From assembly GCA_902826605.1 (NCBI GenBank), contig CADEFM010000004.1, positions 307,968 to 371,967 of the forward strand: 64,000 bases of DNA, given 5' to 3'. The stretch is from an uncultured Acidobacteriota bacterium (GTDB lineage: Bacteria > Acidobacteriota > Terriglobia > Bryobacterales > Bryobacteraceae). Under the pieces are notes generated by a model that worked only from the letters and a program-made list of their open reading frames with translations, was not told where the DNA came from and searched no databases. Below are positions 45,101 through 54,884 of this stretch, in pieces. Positions within the stretch are counted from its first letter, which is position 1. Every line of letters begins with the position of its first letter. The translations under genes and the position numbers were made by a program.

Positions 45101-45898
45101 TTATTTAGCCGCAACGCTGAAATCCCAGATCTGAGGGTTTAGCTTGCCGTCGGTGAATTGCATCAAGGCGTATTCGCCTGTCTCCAGCGGCTTTTCAGGC
45201 CAAATCTTGTATAGATTGTCGTCTTCTTGTTTCTTGAACGTGGGCACAATCTGGCGGGTCTCATCGATCCAGCGTTCGCCCTTTAAGCTGAGCGTACTGA
45301 CATTTTCAACAATGCGGGTGCCTCCTTTTTTCGGGGTGAGTCTTACAATCGCGAATGATTCGAAATCGGACAACCGAAAATAAAATTCCGGACGCGCGCC
45401 TTCTACTTTGCGAGGCGCTGTTTCCCCATCCAGCTCAACCGTCGATTTACCGGTGAGCATGGGAACCGGCGAAAGAAGCTTCAAAATCGTGCGTTTCTTG
45501 TCGGTGACTATTTTAGATTCCGTGACTTTCCAGGCATCCAGCTTGTCGCCCTGAATGTAGTAGACACCGGGCGCTTTCGGGACGCTGGCCACCTGCTGCC
45601 GGGCCGCGCGCAACGCGGCGTCCTCTTCGGCGCGCTCCTTGTCCTCGCGATCAGCCTCAGCCTTGATGCTCGCGGCTTCCTTGCGCGTCCGGTCCAGATC
45701 TATCAGTTCCAGCGGAATCTCTTCCCAATCGCTGCGTTCAATGGAATAATAGCGGACCCGATCCTGGGCTATCTGGAACTCGCGCACCAGTTGAAAGTCG
45801 CCGTCTTTGAGGTAAAGGCGGTCCGCCGCCAGTGCGGTCACGGCCGAGAGAAGCACCGAAATCAAGCCGCGGAGGATCATGCGTGAATCCGCTTTCAT
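45101..45898 (-). CDS. Unknown secreted protein with a coiled-coil segment
   Basis: I do not recognise this 265-residue protein. It has a signal peptide (LRGLISVLLSAVTALAA), a small strand-rich N-terminal part (DRLYLKDGDFQLVREF, like repeat units seen in acidobacterial secreted proteins), a charged helical stretch about residues 65-105 that could form a coiled coil, and a strand-rich C-terminal domain. It is divergent from arginine decarboxylase and follows the hydrolase gene on the same strand 45 bases away, so an operon with that gene is possible. Confidence 0.75.
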   Translation of the reverse strand: MKADSRMILRGLISVLLSAVTALAADRLYLKDGDFQLVREFQIAQDRVRYYSIERSDWEEIPLELIDLDRTRKEAASIKAEADREDKERAEEDAALRAARQQVASVPKAPGVYYIQGDKLDAWKVTESKIVTDKKRTILKLLSPVPMLTGKSTVELDGETAPRKVEGARPEFYFRLSDFESFAIVRLTPKKGGTRIVENVSTLSLKGERWIDETRQIVPTFKKQEDDNLYKIWPEKPLETGEYALMQFTDGKLNPQIWDFSVAAK

Positions 45899-45990
45899 CG
45901 TACTACGCTCGAAGGATCGGGACGGCAGCTTGGGAATTCATGCATTTTTCACTTGCGGCTGCCTGCCAGTTAGAACGACACTGAAGATTC

Positions 45991-47928
45991 ATGGCAACTG
46001 TACGAGCCAACGACACAAGCCCGGTCCGTGAACCGGCGGACCGCTGGTCCATCGCCGAAGCCGCCGAACTGTACGACATCGCCAGTTGGGGCAAAGGCTA
46101 TTTTTCCGCCGGCAAGAATGGTCACGTATGGGTGCACCCGGATAAGAATCCCGAGCGCGGCATCGACCTTAAAGAACTTGTGGACAATCTCCAGCTCCGC
46201 GGTATTTCGCTGCCCATCCTGATTCGCTTCGGCGGCATTCTCAAACACCGGCTAGGAGAACTGCACCAGGCCTTCGCCAATGCGATCGCTGAGAACAGCT
46301 ATAAGAATACGTACTGCTGCGTCTACCCCATCAAAGTGAATCAGCAGCGCCAGGTGGTGGAGGAAATCTTCGAGTACGGCCGGCCGTACAAGTTCGGCCT
46401 GGAAGCCGGTTCGAAGCCCGAATTGCTGGCGGTGCTCGCGATCGCCGATAACGAAACGCCGATCATCTGTAACGGCTTCAAAGACGACGAATACATCGAG
46501 ATGGTGATGCTGGCGAAAAAGATCGGCCGTCAGATCATTCCAGTGGTGGAAAAATACACCGAGCTAGATCTGATTCTGAAGCACTCGGCGAAAGTGGGAG
46601 TGCGGCCGGTGATTGGCGTGCGCCTGAAACTGGCCAGCCGCGGATCAGGCCGTTGGAAATCGTCGGGCGGATACCGGTCCAAGTTCGGGTTGACCGTTAC
46701 CGAAGCTTTGCAGGCGTTGGAGCAATTGAAAGCGCTCGGCATGGAAGATTGCCTGCAACTCTTGCACTTCCACCTGGGCAGCCAGATTACGAATATACGG
46801 CAAATCAAGGGAGCGGTGATGGAAGGTGCGCGGGCGTACGTGGAAATGCGCCGTGCCGGCGCAGGGTTGAATTATCTCGACGTAGGCGGCGGGTTGGGCA
46901 TCGACTATGACGGTTCGCAGACGGATTTTGAATCCAGCGTGAATTATACGTTGCAAGAATACGCGAACGATATCGTTTATCACATTCAAAGCGTGTGCGA
47001 TGAAGCGGAAGTACCGCATCCGGTGATCGTTTCTGAAAGCGGTCGCGCCATCGCCGCCTATCACAGCGCGCTGGTGTTCAATGTGCTCGGGGTGACCGGT
47101 TTCGGCGGAGACGCGGCCTTGCCGGAATTCGGCGATGAAGTGGAACAACCGCTGATCGATTTGCGGGAAACGCTGAAGAGCCTCAGTAATAAGAACCTGA
47201 TTGAAAGCTTTCACGATGCCCAGCAGTCGCTCGATTCGGCGCTGAATTTATTCAGCCTGGGCTATCTTCCGTTGCAACAACGAAGCTGGGCGGAAATGTT
47301 GTACTGGGCGATTTGCCGGCAGATTCAGAAACTCGGGAAGCAGCTGGATTATTTCCCGGAGGAATTGGAAGGGCTGGATTCGCTGCTTTCCGACACCTAC
47401 TTCTGCAATTTTTCACTCTTCCAAAGCATGCCGGATAGCTGGGCCGTGAAGCAATTGTTCCCCATCATGCCCATTCATCGTCTGAACGAACAGCCTTCCC
47501 ACCATGCGATTCTGGGGGACATTTCGTGCGATTCCGACGGCAAGGTGGACCAGTTTATCGATCGCCGTGACGTGAAGAAAACCCTGCCGCTGCACACATT
47601 TTCGACAGAGCCGTACTACCTGGGGACATTTCTGGTTGGTGCGTATCAGGAAATCCTGGGCGATTTGCACAATCTTTTCGGCGACACGAACGCGGTACAC
47701 GTGCAACTGGACGACAACAACCAGGTGCTGCTGGACGCTGTGATCCGGGGCGACACGGTGCGCGAGGTGCTGGACTACGTGCAGTTCAAATCCACAACCC
47801 TCTTCGAGCAGTTCCGCAAGGATGTAGAGACGGCCGTTCGCGAATCTAGAATCGGATACGAAGAGGCCGGCCTGCTGCTGCGCTTTTACGAAGAAGGCCT
47901 GAACGGGTACACGTACCTGGAGCAGTAA
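45991..47928 (+). CDS. speA: Biosynthetic arginine decarboxylase
   Basis: PLP enzyme of 645 residues making agmatine from arginine, the first step of one route to putrescine and spermidine. The size and order match the SpeA family: the cofactor lysine is Lys115 in CVYPIKVNQQR, followed by GLEAGSKPELLAVL, LHFHLGSQI and YLDVGGGLGIDYDGS, and the C-terminal QSMPDSWAVKQLFPIMPIH. No agmatinase or spermidine synthase is adjacent. Fifteen bases downstream begins an oligopeptidase gene, so co-transcription is possible. Confidence 0.96.
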   Translation: MATVRANDTSPVREPADRWSIAEAAELYDIASWGKGYFSAGKNGHVWVHPDKNPERGIDLKELVDNLQLRGISLPILIRFGGILKHRLGELHQAFANAIAENSYKNTYCCVYPIKVNQQRQVVEEIFEYGRPYKFGLEAGSKPELLAVLAIADNETPIICNGFKDDEYIEMVMLAKKIGRQIIPVVEKYTELDLILKHSAKVGVRPVIGVRLKLASRGSGRWKSSGGYRSKFGLTVTEALQALEQLKALGMEDCLQLLHFHLGSQITNIRQIKGAVMEGARAYVEMRRAGAGLNYLDVGGGLGIDYDGSQTDFESSVNYTLQEYANDIVYHIQSVCDEAEVPHPVIVSESGRAIAAYHSALVFNVLGVTGFGGDAALPEFGDEVEQPLIDLRETLKSLSNKNLIESFHDAQQSLDSALNLFSLGYLPLQQRSWAEMLYWAICRQIQKLGKQLDYFPEELEGLDSLLSDTYFCNFSLFQSMPDSWAVKQLFPIMPIHRLNEQPSHHAILGDISCDSDGKVDQFIDRRDVKKTLPLHTFSTEPYYLGTFLVGAYQEILGDLHNLFGDTNAVHVQLDDNNQVLLDAVIRGDTVREVLDYVQFKSTTLFEQFRKDVETAVRESRIGYEEAGLLLRFYEEGLNGYTYLEQ

Positions 47929-47943
47929 AGCGACTCCGCTGAA

Positions 47944-49992
47944 ATGCAGCCGCCCGTTGCGAAACGACTTCCGCATGCCATGACCGTTCACGGCGATACT
48001 CGCGTGGACGAATATTTCTGGCTGCGCGACCGTACGGATCCCGATACCATTCCCTATCTGGAAGCCGAGAATCGCCACACCGAAGAGTGGCTAAAGCACA
48101 CAGAAGAACTTCAGAAAAAGCTCTATGAGGAGATGTTAGGCCGCATCCAGCAGACTGACGTTTCTGTTCCAACGAAGCGTGACGATTACTTTTACTACAC
48201 ACGCACAGTAGAAGGGAAAGCATACGCGATCCGCTGCAGAAAACACGGTTCACTCGGCGCGCCCGAGGAAATTCTGCTGGATGAAAATGCATTGGCCGAA
48301 GGCCACAAATACTGTCGCGTGGGAAATTTCGCAGTTAGCCCGAACCATCAACTGCTGGCGTATTCGGTGGATTTCGAAGGCGATGAGATGTACACGATTC
48401 GGGTGAAAAGCCTGGCTTCCGGGGAGTTGCTAGCCGACGAGATTCCGAATACTTACTATTCGCTCGAATGGGCCGCCGACAACGAGACATTTTTTTATGC
48501 CGTGCTGGACGAAGCACTGCGGCCTTACAAGATCTTTCGGCATCGGTTGGGCGTGAAGGAAGATACCCTTGTCTATCACGAGCCGGATGAGCGTTTCACT
48601 GTGGAGCTTTCGAAAACGCGCAGCCGCGACTACATTTTCATTAACATTCACAGCCCCGTGACTTCCGAGGTTCGCTACATCAGCACGCAGAATCCGGAGA
48701 GTGAATTTCAGATTGTACTCCCGCGCGTACAGGATACCGAGTACGACGTTTCCCACCAACCCGGGGCTGATGGCGGCGGCGGCTCGTTCTTCGTTCGCAC
48801 CAACGATGGCGCGAAAACCTTCCGCTTGGTGGAAGCGCCGGTCGCGAATCCATCGAAACCAAACTGGAGAGAGATTATTCCCGCACGGCCTGACGTGACG
48901 ATAGAGAGCGTGTCCGCTTTCCGTGGCCGTATTGTGACCGAGGAACGCCACCGAGGATTGATTCAAATCCACATTCGCGATCTGCAGCGCGGCGTTTCGC
49001 ACGCGATCGAATTCCCGGAGTCGGCGTACTCAGCCGGTCTGGGGTCCAACGCCGAATTCGACACAAACCTCCTACGTTTTGAGTATTCGTCGTTGGTCAC
49101 GCCGGCCTCCGTTTTCGATTACGACATGGAAACACGGACGCGCGAGTTGAAGAAACAGCAGCCAGTCCTAGGCGGCTACAATCCGTTGAACTACGCGTGC
49201 GAACGCCTGTTCGCGAAGGCTCCGGACGGGGTGGAAGTCCCGATTTCGTTGGTCTACAAGAAGGGATTCGTGCGCGATGGCCGGGCACCCATGCTGCTGT
49301 ACGGGTACGGATCATACGGAATCAGTATCGACGCCGAGTTTCGCTCTGATCGTATCAGCCTGCTTGATCGCGGCTGGGTCTACGCCATCGCCCATATTCG
49401 TGGAGGCGCCGATATGGGCAAGCTATGGCATGAAAACGGCCGCATGTTAAAGAAGACGAATTCCTTCACTGATTTCATCGCATGCGCGGAGTATTTAGTT
49501 GCCAATCAATATAGTTCACCGGCCCGTATCGGAATCAACGGGCGCAGCGCCGGCGGACTACTCATGGGCGCCGTAACGAACCTGCGCCCTGATTTGTTCG
49601 GGGCGGTGGTGGCGGGGGTACCATTCGTCGATTCGCTCAACACGGCGCTGGATCCGACGCTGCCCTTAACCATCGGCGAATATGAGGAATTCGGAAATCC
49701 CACCGCAAGCAAGGATCTTTACGATTACATGAAATCGTATTCACCGTACGAAAATGTCACGGCGAAAAAATATCCGGCGATTCTGATTACGACGGGATTG
49801 AATGATCCGCGCGTGTCTTATTGGGAGCCTGCGAAGTGGACGGCGAAGCTGCGCGCTCACCAGCTGGACGGTAATCCTATACTGCTCAAAACCAACATGG
49901 GCAGCGGCCACTTTGGATCGTCCGGCCGCTATGAATACTTGAAAGAAACCGCGCTCGAATACGCTTTCCTTCTGGACCGTATGGGCAGTTGA
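47944..49992 (+). CDS. S9A serine oligopeptidase (oligopeptidase B-like)
   Basis: Prolyl oligopeptidase-family protease of 682 residues, the usual length of oligopeptidase B. The N-terminus (VAKRLPHAMTVHGDTRVDEYFWLRD, cited in part: DEYFWLRDRTD) leads into a seven-bladed beta-propeller, and the catalytic hydrolase has GINGRSAGGLLMGA with Ser535, then DPRVSYWEPAKW and the final GSGHFG histidine. Oligopeptidase B cleaves after basic residues in short peptides in the cytoplasm; no signal peptide is seen. It follows speA with 15 bases between. Confidence 0.93.
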   Translation: MQPPVAKRLPHAMTVHGDTRVDEYFWLRDRTDPDTIPYLEAENRHTEEWLKHTEELQKKLYEEMLGRIQQTDVSVPTKRDDYFYYTRTVEGKAYAIRCRKHGSLGAPEEILLDENALAEGHKYCRVGNFAVSPNHQLLAYSVDFEGDEMYTIRVKSLASGELLADEIPNTYYSLEWAADNETFFYAVLDEALRPYKIFRHRLGVKEDTLVYHEPDERFTVELSKTRSRDYIFINIHSPVTSEVRYISTQNPESEFQIVLPRVQDTEYDVSHQPGADGGGGSFFVRTNDGAKTFRLVEAPVANPSKPNWREIIPARPDVTIESVSAFRGRIVTEERHRGLIQIHIRDLQRGVSHAIEFPESAYSAGLGSNAEFDTNLLRFEYSSLVTPASVFDYDMETRTRELKKQQPVLGGYNPLNYACERLFAKAPDGVEVPISLVYKKGFVRDGRAPMLLYGYGSYGISIDAEFRSDRISLLDRGWVYAIAHIRGGADMGKLWHENGRMLKKTNSFTDFIACAEYLVANQYSSPARIGINGRSAGGLLMGAVTNLRPDLFGAVVAGVPFVDSLNTALDPTLPLTIGEYEEFGNPTASKDLYDYMKSYSPYENVTAKKYPAILITTGLNDPRVSYWEPAKWTAKLRAHQLDGNPILLKTNMGSGHFGSSGRYEYLKETALEYAFLLDRMGS

Positions 49993-50024
49993 ATCCGCGC
50001 TAGAATCGGCGCAGGAGTAAATCC

Positions 50025-50969
50025 ATGCGATTTCTGGTGATCGTCGCCGTAGCCGCGTTAGCTTCATTGGTGGCGATTGGACAGGCGCCTCCAGCTCCGT
50101 TACAGCCGGCCAAATCGAAAACGGCCGCTGCTGTACCGCCGCTGGACAAGGAATCGCAGGCTCACGCGGATTTGGTCATTGCCGAGGCGCTGGGCAGCAA
50201 GAATCCAGAGACCCGCAAACTGGCCGCTGTCGCACTCGGCTTGATCGGGCCCCGCGAACCATATCTTACGCAGCTTGAAGCGATGCTTCAGGATAAGGAC
50301 GTCTATGTGCGGCTCGCGGTGGTCACCAGCCTCGTGGATCTGGAGAATACTCGCACCGTGCCATTACTGAAAAAAGCTCTTGAGGATGAAGCGCCCGAAG
50401 TAAACTTCGCCGCGGCTAAGGCGCTTTGGACTCTCAAGGACCCAGAGGGACGCCGCGTGCTCTTGTCCGTACTGAGCGGAGATGCGAAAACATCCTCCAG
50501 CGCGTTTAACACCAAAAAACGCGACATGCTGCGAATGTTTCACACTCCGAAGACCCTTTTCTTGTTTGCGATGAAGGAAGGCGCTGGCATGGCTCCGGTT
50601 CCAGGACTAGGTGCGGGTATTTCCTCGCTGCAGGAATTGCTCGGAGATGCCGGGACGTCGGGCCGGGCGACCACTGCCTTGCTGCTGGCGTCCGATCCCA
50701 GCCCGGATATACGCAATGCGCTGCTGGACGCTCTCACTGACAAAGAATCCGGCGTCCGCGCCGCCGCGCTCCACGCTCTCGCGGTCCGGAACGATCCGGA
50801 AGCAATGCCCGCCGTGCTGAAGTTACTCGCCGACGACAACGGGAATGTGCGGCTGCGGGCGGCGGCTGCGTACCTGCGGCTGGCGATGATTCCGAAGCCT
50901 AGTCCGAGGGGCACACGGAAAAATGGTAGTGCCACTAAGAAGAGCGCCCCTGTACCCGGCGCAAAGTAA
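50025..50969 (+). CDS. HEAT-repeat protein, secreted
   Basis: Protein of 314 residues with a signal peptide (FLVIVAVAALASLVAIGQ) and tandem helical HEAT/PBS-lyase-like repeats, seen as ETRKLAAVALGLIG, VYVRLAVVTSLVDL, PEVNFAAAKALWTL and GVRAAALHALAV. Repeats of this type form a scaffold for protein binding; no enzyme motif is present. The tail is basic and proline-rich. A TAGAAT at 50001-50006 and a GCAGGAG at about 50011 precede the start. It ends 3 bases from a convergent gene. Confidence 0.88.
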   Translation: MRFLVIVAVAALASLVAIGQAPPAPLQPAKSKTAAAVPPLDKESQAHADLVIAEALGSKNPETRKLAAVALGLIGPREPYLTQLEAMLQDKDVYVRLAVVTSLVDLENTRTVPLLKKALEDEAPEVNFAAAKALWTLKDPEGRRVLLSVLSGDAKTSSSAFNTKKRDMLRMFHTPKTLFLFAMKEGAGMAPVPGLGAGISSLQELLGDAGTSGRATTALLLASDPSPDIRNALLDALTDKESGVRAAALHALAVRNDPEAMPAVLKLLADDNGNVRLRAAAAYLRLAMIPKPSPRGTRKNGSATKKSAPVPGAK

Positions 50970-50972
50970 GCG

Positions 50973-52382
50973 TCACCTAGCGGGTGGGTTCTCAGTGCGA
51001 CACATACCCGGAAGATCCGCTGGCTTAATGGATGAGCTGACTCCACGTACGCATTCGATGATGCCGGTGCAGCGCTCCGCTGGAAGTAGAGCACCAGCGA
51101 GTGCACGAAACTTGGCGGTCATTTCGTCCCATGTCAGCGGATTTGCAGGATCGCCCTTCGGATGGCGGACGAATTTTTCGAAACTTCGGCCATTCAATAA
51201 ATGAATTACGACTCGCGAGGGCCATTCGCGGGGGAAGTTCTCTTCTATGCGGGCGTCCTTGAGCAGGACGACTTTGTTCATTGCCTCTAAGACGCGGGGA
51301 GAGTGGATTTGATCCAACGTGAACTCGTCCAGTCCCGCCGCGCCGCATACGAGAGCCACGGCGGCGCCAAATGGCATGGAGAACTGAGCGTCCACCACAG
51401 TCTCGGGATGGTATTTCTTTTCGCGCGGGTGGCACACAAGTCCCCATCCAGCTTCCAGCACCGCGACGTCAATTCTTTGGATCTGCTCCGGCGTGATGCT
51501 GTTTTCGCGGGAGAGGGCTAGCACGGCGTCGATGGGTCCTTGCATGTAACGGCAGCAGGCATGGGGTTTGACGGCCGTGCGGAGAATTTCGAAAGAATCG
51601 CCTAGCCGTGCAGTTAGTCGTTCGGGTACGGCGTGGCGCGAATAGGCGTGCAAAAATCCGTCGCGGCCTTCCAGGATGCGGCGCGGTCCCAGGAAATCCT
51701 CGGCGGCAAGCATCGCAGCGTGGATGCCGTTCTGGGCGGCAAGGCCGGGATGAATTCTTTTGGTCCACGCGCCCTCCGCGAGAAATTCCATGCTGCCCGC
51801 GGACATGCTCCCCGCGATGCCCATGGCGGAGAGCGTTTGTTGCGCCGTGAGGCCCAACAATTTCGACGCCGTGATCGCCGCGCCGAAAACGCCGCAAGTC
51901 TGCGTGGGATGGAAGCCGAGCGCGTATTGTTCCTGTGGCTGCACGGCCATGGCAATGCGCGCGGTTGCTTCGAAGCCGGACACAACCGCCGTCAGCAACT
52001 GATGCCAGGAAATCTCCGGCCGGATTTCCGCCAAGGCCAGCGCCACGGAATACATGGTTGTCCCTAGGTGAATGGAACCGCCGCTGTGCGTATCGTCCAT
52101 TTCGATACCGTGAGATGCCGTGCCGTTGGCGAGCGCGGCGTATGCAGTCATCGTTCGCAGAGAAGTTCCTAAGACGCTCGCGAGCTGTGTTTCCGGCGTG
52201 CTCGGAAGCGCGCGCTGGATCATGCGCTGAACTGCCTTGGCCGATTCTTCGCGTGAACCACGTATGGCCACGGACAAGTAATCGAGGAGGAAATAACGTG
52301 CGCGGTCCAGGATCTCGGCGGATAGGTGTGAAGCTTGAAGTCCGTCCAGGAATTCGACGAGATCGCGCGTGTATTCGGGCAC
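50973..52382 (-). CDS. MmgE/PrpD family protein
   Basis: Protein of 469 residues of the MmgE/PrpD family, which includes 2-methylcitrate dehydratase and cis-aconitate decarboxylase. The family segments ALANGTASHGIEMDDTH, the GFHPTQTCGVFGAAI region and PHACCRYMQGPIDAVL are present. It is the last gene of a run with CoA-transferase III and an acyl-CoA dehydrogenase (5 and 24 bases apart), so the substrate is probably a branched dicarboxylic acid or its CoA ester. Absence of prpB or prpC argues against the methylcitrate cycle, so a role in itaconate-like or aromatic-derived acid catabolism is open. Confidence 0.9.
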   Translation of the reverse strand: MPEYTRDLVEFLDGLQASHLSAEILDRARYFLLDYLSVAIRGSREESAKAVQRMIQRALPSTPETQLASVLGTSLRTMTAYAALANGTASHGIEMDDTHSGGSIHLGTTMYSVALALAEIRPEISWHQLLTAVVSGFEATARIAMAVQPQEQYALGFHPTQTCGVFGAAITASKLLGLTAQQTLSAMGIAGSMSAGSMEFLAEGAWTKRIHPGLAAQNGIHAAMLAAEDFLGPRRILEGRDGFLHAYSRHAVPERLTARLGDSFEILRTAVKPHACCRYMQGPIDAVLALSRENSITPEQIQRIDVAVLEAGWGLVCHPREKKYHPETVVDAQFSMPFGAAVALVCGAAGLDEFTLDQIHSPRVLEAMNKVVLLKDARIEENFPREWPSRVVIHLLNGRSFEKFVRHPKGDPANPLTWDEMTAKFRALAGALLPAERCTGIIECVRGVSSSIKPADLPGMCRTENPPAR

Positions 52383-52386
52383 GGCG

Positions 52387-53547
52387 CTAAGTTTTGTCCT
52401 TATACTTCTTTAACAAGTTCTTGGCGATGATCAGGCGCTGCAGTTCGTTGGTGCCTCCGCCGATCACCACCAGCGGCGCGTCGCGATAGTAGCGCTCCAC
52501 GGGGAAATCCTTCGAATATCCGTTTGCACCGAGGATCCGCATCGCCTCAAAGGAAACTTCTGCAGCAGTCTCCGTGGCGAATAGCTTGGCCATGCCCGCC
52601 TCCAGATCGCAGCGTTCACCGCGGTCGCGCTTCTCGGCGGCGGAGTAAATCAGCAGGCGCGACGCTTCGATGTGGGTAGCCATGTCGGCCAGCTTGTTCT
52701 GAATCGTCTGGTACTGTGCGATCGGTTTACCAAAGGTCACACGGCGCTGGGCGTAGCGAATCGCCTCTTCGAATGCCGCACGTGCGATGCCCAGGCCGCG
52801 TGCCGCGACATTCAGGCGCTCGGCTTCCAGGCCCGTCATTACCTGTTTGAACCCCTCGCCTTCCACGCCGCCGACCAAATTGTCCACTGGGATCGGGAAG
52901 TTGTCGAAATGAAGTTCGCACGTTTCAACTCCTTTGTATCCCAGCTTGTCGATATCGCGGCTTACGGTCATCCCGGGTGCGCCTTTTTCGAAAATAAAAG
53001 CGCTCATGCCGCGGTGCGCGGGCTGGGCAGCCGGATCGGTCCTCGCCAGCAACAGAAAGGTGCTGCCGTGGCGTGCGTTGGTGATCCACATCTTAGCGCC
53101 GTTCACGCGGTATGCGTCCCCGTCACGGGTTGCGGCGGTGGTGATGTTCTGAAGATCCGTCCCTGCGTTGGCCTCTGTAAGGCAGATCCCGCCGCGCTTT
53201 TCGCCCGAGGCCATACCCGGAAGGAAACGCCGCTTCTGTTCTTCCGTTCCAAATTTAACCACTACATCGCACATGACCGAATGCGTGCCGATCACGCCCG
53301 CCAAGCCCAGCCAGCCGCGCGAAAGTTCCTCGAAGATCATGGCTAACGTGGTGGCGTCCACACCCACGCCCCCGTGTTCTTCGGGGACGTTCAGGCCGAA
53401 CAGCCCCATTTCCTTCATCTGTTCCACCAGCGCGTGGGGATATTCGTTGGCGTGCTCCATGGCGGAAGCCACCGGCATCACTTCTTTCTCGACGAACTTA
53501 CGGACGGTGCTGATGATGAGTTCCCGCTCGCTATTCCTAGTAGACAC
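52387..53547 (-). CDS. Acyl-CoA dehydrogenase
   Basis: FAD enzyme of 386 residues that introduces an alpha,beta double bond into an acyl-CoA. Signature segments ICLTEANAGTD (FAD/substrate) and KMWITNARH are present. At the position of the usual medium-chain catalytic glutamate (YEGT) the protein reads IGGGT (residues 362-366), so that base is missing, but Glu243 in GLEAERL matches the isovaleryl-CoA dehydrogenase-type position. This suggests a branched-chain acyl-CoA substrate. It lies 4 bases from the MmgE/PrpD gene and 23 from the CoA-transferase gene. Confidence 0.95.
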   Translation of the reverse strand: MSTRNSERELIISTVRKFVEKEVMPVASAMEHANEYPHALVEQMKEMGLFGLNVPEEHGGVGVDATTLAMIFEELSRGWLGLAGVIGTHSVMCDVVVKFGTEEQKRRFLPGMASGEKRGGICLTEANAGTDLQNITTAATRDGDAYRVNGAKMWITNARHGSTFLLLARTDPAAQPAHRGMSAFIFEKGAPGMTVSRDIDKLGYKGVETCELHFDNFPIPVDNLVGGVEGEGFKQVMTGLEAERLNVAARGLGIARAAFEEAIRYAQRRVTFGKPIAQYQTIQNKLADMATHIEASRLLIYSAAEKRDRGERCDLEAGMAKLFATETAAEVSFEAMRILGANGYSKDFPVERYYRDAPLVVIGGGTNELQRLIIAKNLLKKYKDKT

Positions 53548-53570
53548 TCTGCCGCAGCTCCTTCAAGATG

Positions 53571-54788
53571 TTAACCCGGCCCGCAGGCTCCGCTCGCAAT
53601 CAGCGATTCGATTTCCGGTTCCCCATACCCGGCTTCGCGCAATATGGCGCGAGTATGCTCACCCACCATCGGTGGTGGGCCCTGGATGGCGGGCGGTGTT
53701 GCCGACAATCCAAGAGGCAAGCGAGGAAGTAGCGCCGCCGCTTCACCGGCGAGTTCCACCGCCGAGAGCTGCTCGAGAGCTACTACCTGGCGGTCCGCGA
53801 TGACTTGAGTGGGGGTCTGCACTGGATCGTTCGCGACATCATATTCGTCCAGCACCGCGCTCCAGTGTTCGACGTCATGGTGGCACAGAACATCGTTGAT
53901 TGCCCGATCGAGCTCCGGGGTATTACGTACCCGGTCTGTATTAGCCCGGAATCGCGCGTCCGTGGCCCATTTCGGTTTGCCGAGCGCTTTGCACAGGCGC
54001 GCGAAGGCCTTGTCGCTGGAGATGCCGATCATGATCGCCCCATCGGACGCGCAGTACGCACCATAGGGAGCGAAAGCGGTATGGCGCGAACCTTGCGGCG
54101 TGGGATCCACACCCGCGAATTGGCGATACAAGAGGTGATAAGCCATGAACATCACGCCGGTCTGAAACAGCGATGCGTCCACTCGCTGTCCTTGTCCGGT
54201 TCGCTGACGTTCCAACTGTGCAGCCACGATCCCGAGCGCCATCCAGATCCCGGTTCCCATGTCGAGCACCGACACTCCGGCACGAACCGGCACGCCATCG
54301 CCCGATCCTGTAATGCTCATGATGCCGGTGCGCGCTTGCAGGATCGCATCATAGCCCGGGCGCGAGTAGTCCGGCCCTGTGGGCCCGTAGCCGGAGAGTG
54401 AAGCGTAAATGATGTCCGGCTTGCGGGCGCGGACGGCGGCTTCGTCCAGTCCCAGCTTTGCGGCTTTACCGCCGCGAAAGTTTTCGAGGAATACATCGCA
54501 GGTCTCCGCAATGCGGAGCACGGCCTCCCGGCCCTCGGGTTTCGTGATATCCAGTCCGATGGAGCGCTTGCCGCGGTTCAACGCGGTAAAGTACGCACCC
54601 CACGCACCGCGATGCGGTCCCATGGCACGCGCGTCTTCCCCTGTGATGGGCCGCTCCACTTTGATGACGTCCGCGCCCAGATCCGCGAGAATCATACTGG
54701 CGGCGGGCCCCGCTACGATGGTGCTCAGGTCCAGGATGCGGAGGCCTGCCAGAACTCCCGGCGGGGGCGAAGACACAGGCAAAGACAT
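53571..54788 (-). CDS. Class III CoA-transferase (CaiB/BaiF family)
   Basis: CoA-transferase of 405 residues. The N-terminal LRILDLSTIVAGPAASMILADLGADV and NRGKRSIGLDI segments (cited in parts) are typical; Asp176 in GVSVLDMGTG is the expected catalytic aspartate that carries the acyl-anhydride intermediate. The enzyme moves CoA between carboxylic acids and would activate the substrate for the acyl-CoA dehydrogenase encoded next. It is the first gene of the three-gene minus-strand unit. Confidence 0.94.
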   Translation of the reverse strand: MSLPVSSPPPGVLAGLRILDLSTIVAGPAASMILADLGADVIKVERPITGEDARAMGPHRGAWGAYFTALNRGKRSIGLDITKPEGREAVLRIAETCDVFLENFRGGKAAKLGLDEAAVRARKPDIIYASLSGYGPTGPDYSRPGYDAILQARTGIMSITGSGDGVPVRAGVSVLDMGTGIWMALGIVAAQLERQRTGQGQRVDASLFQTGVMFMAYHLLYRQFAGVDPTPQGSRHTAFAPYGAYCASDGAIMIGISSDKAFARLCKALGKPKWATDARFRANTDRVRNTPELDRAINDVLCHHDVEHWSAVLDEYDVANDPVQTPTQVIADRQVVALEQLSAVELAGEAAALLPRLPLGLSATPPAIQGPPPMVGEHTRAILREAGYGEPEIESLIASGACGPG

Positions 54789-54884
54789 GTATGATCATTC
54801 TCGCAATTCACGTTGCTATTTGAGCTACCCTGTCGATACAGACAGACGGATGGCGAGTCTCTAGCATGTCCATGGGGAGGAAAC

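Noticed and set aside
53168..53803. Long plus-strand frame opposite the acyl-CoA dehydrogenase gene
   Set aside because: It is antisense to two well-supported genes and shows no protein family pattern.
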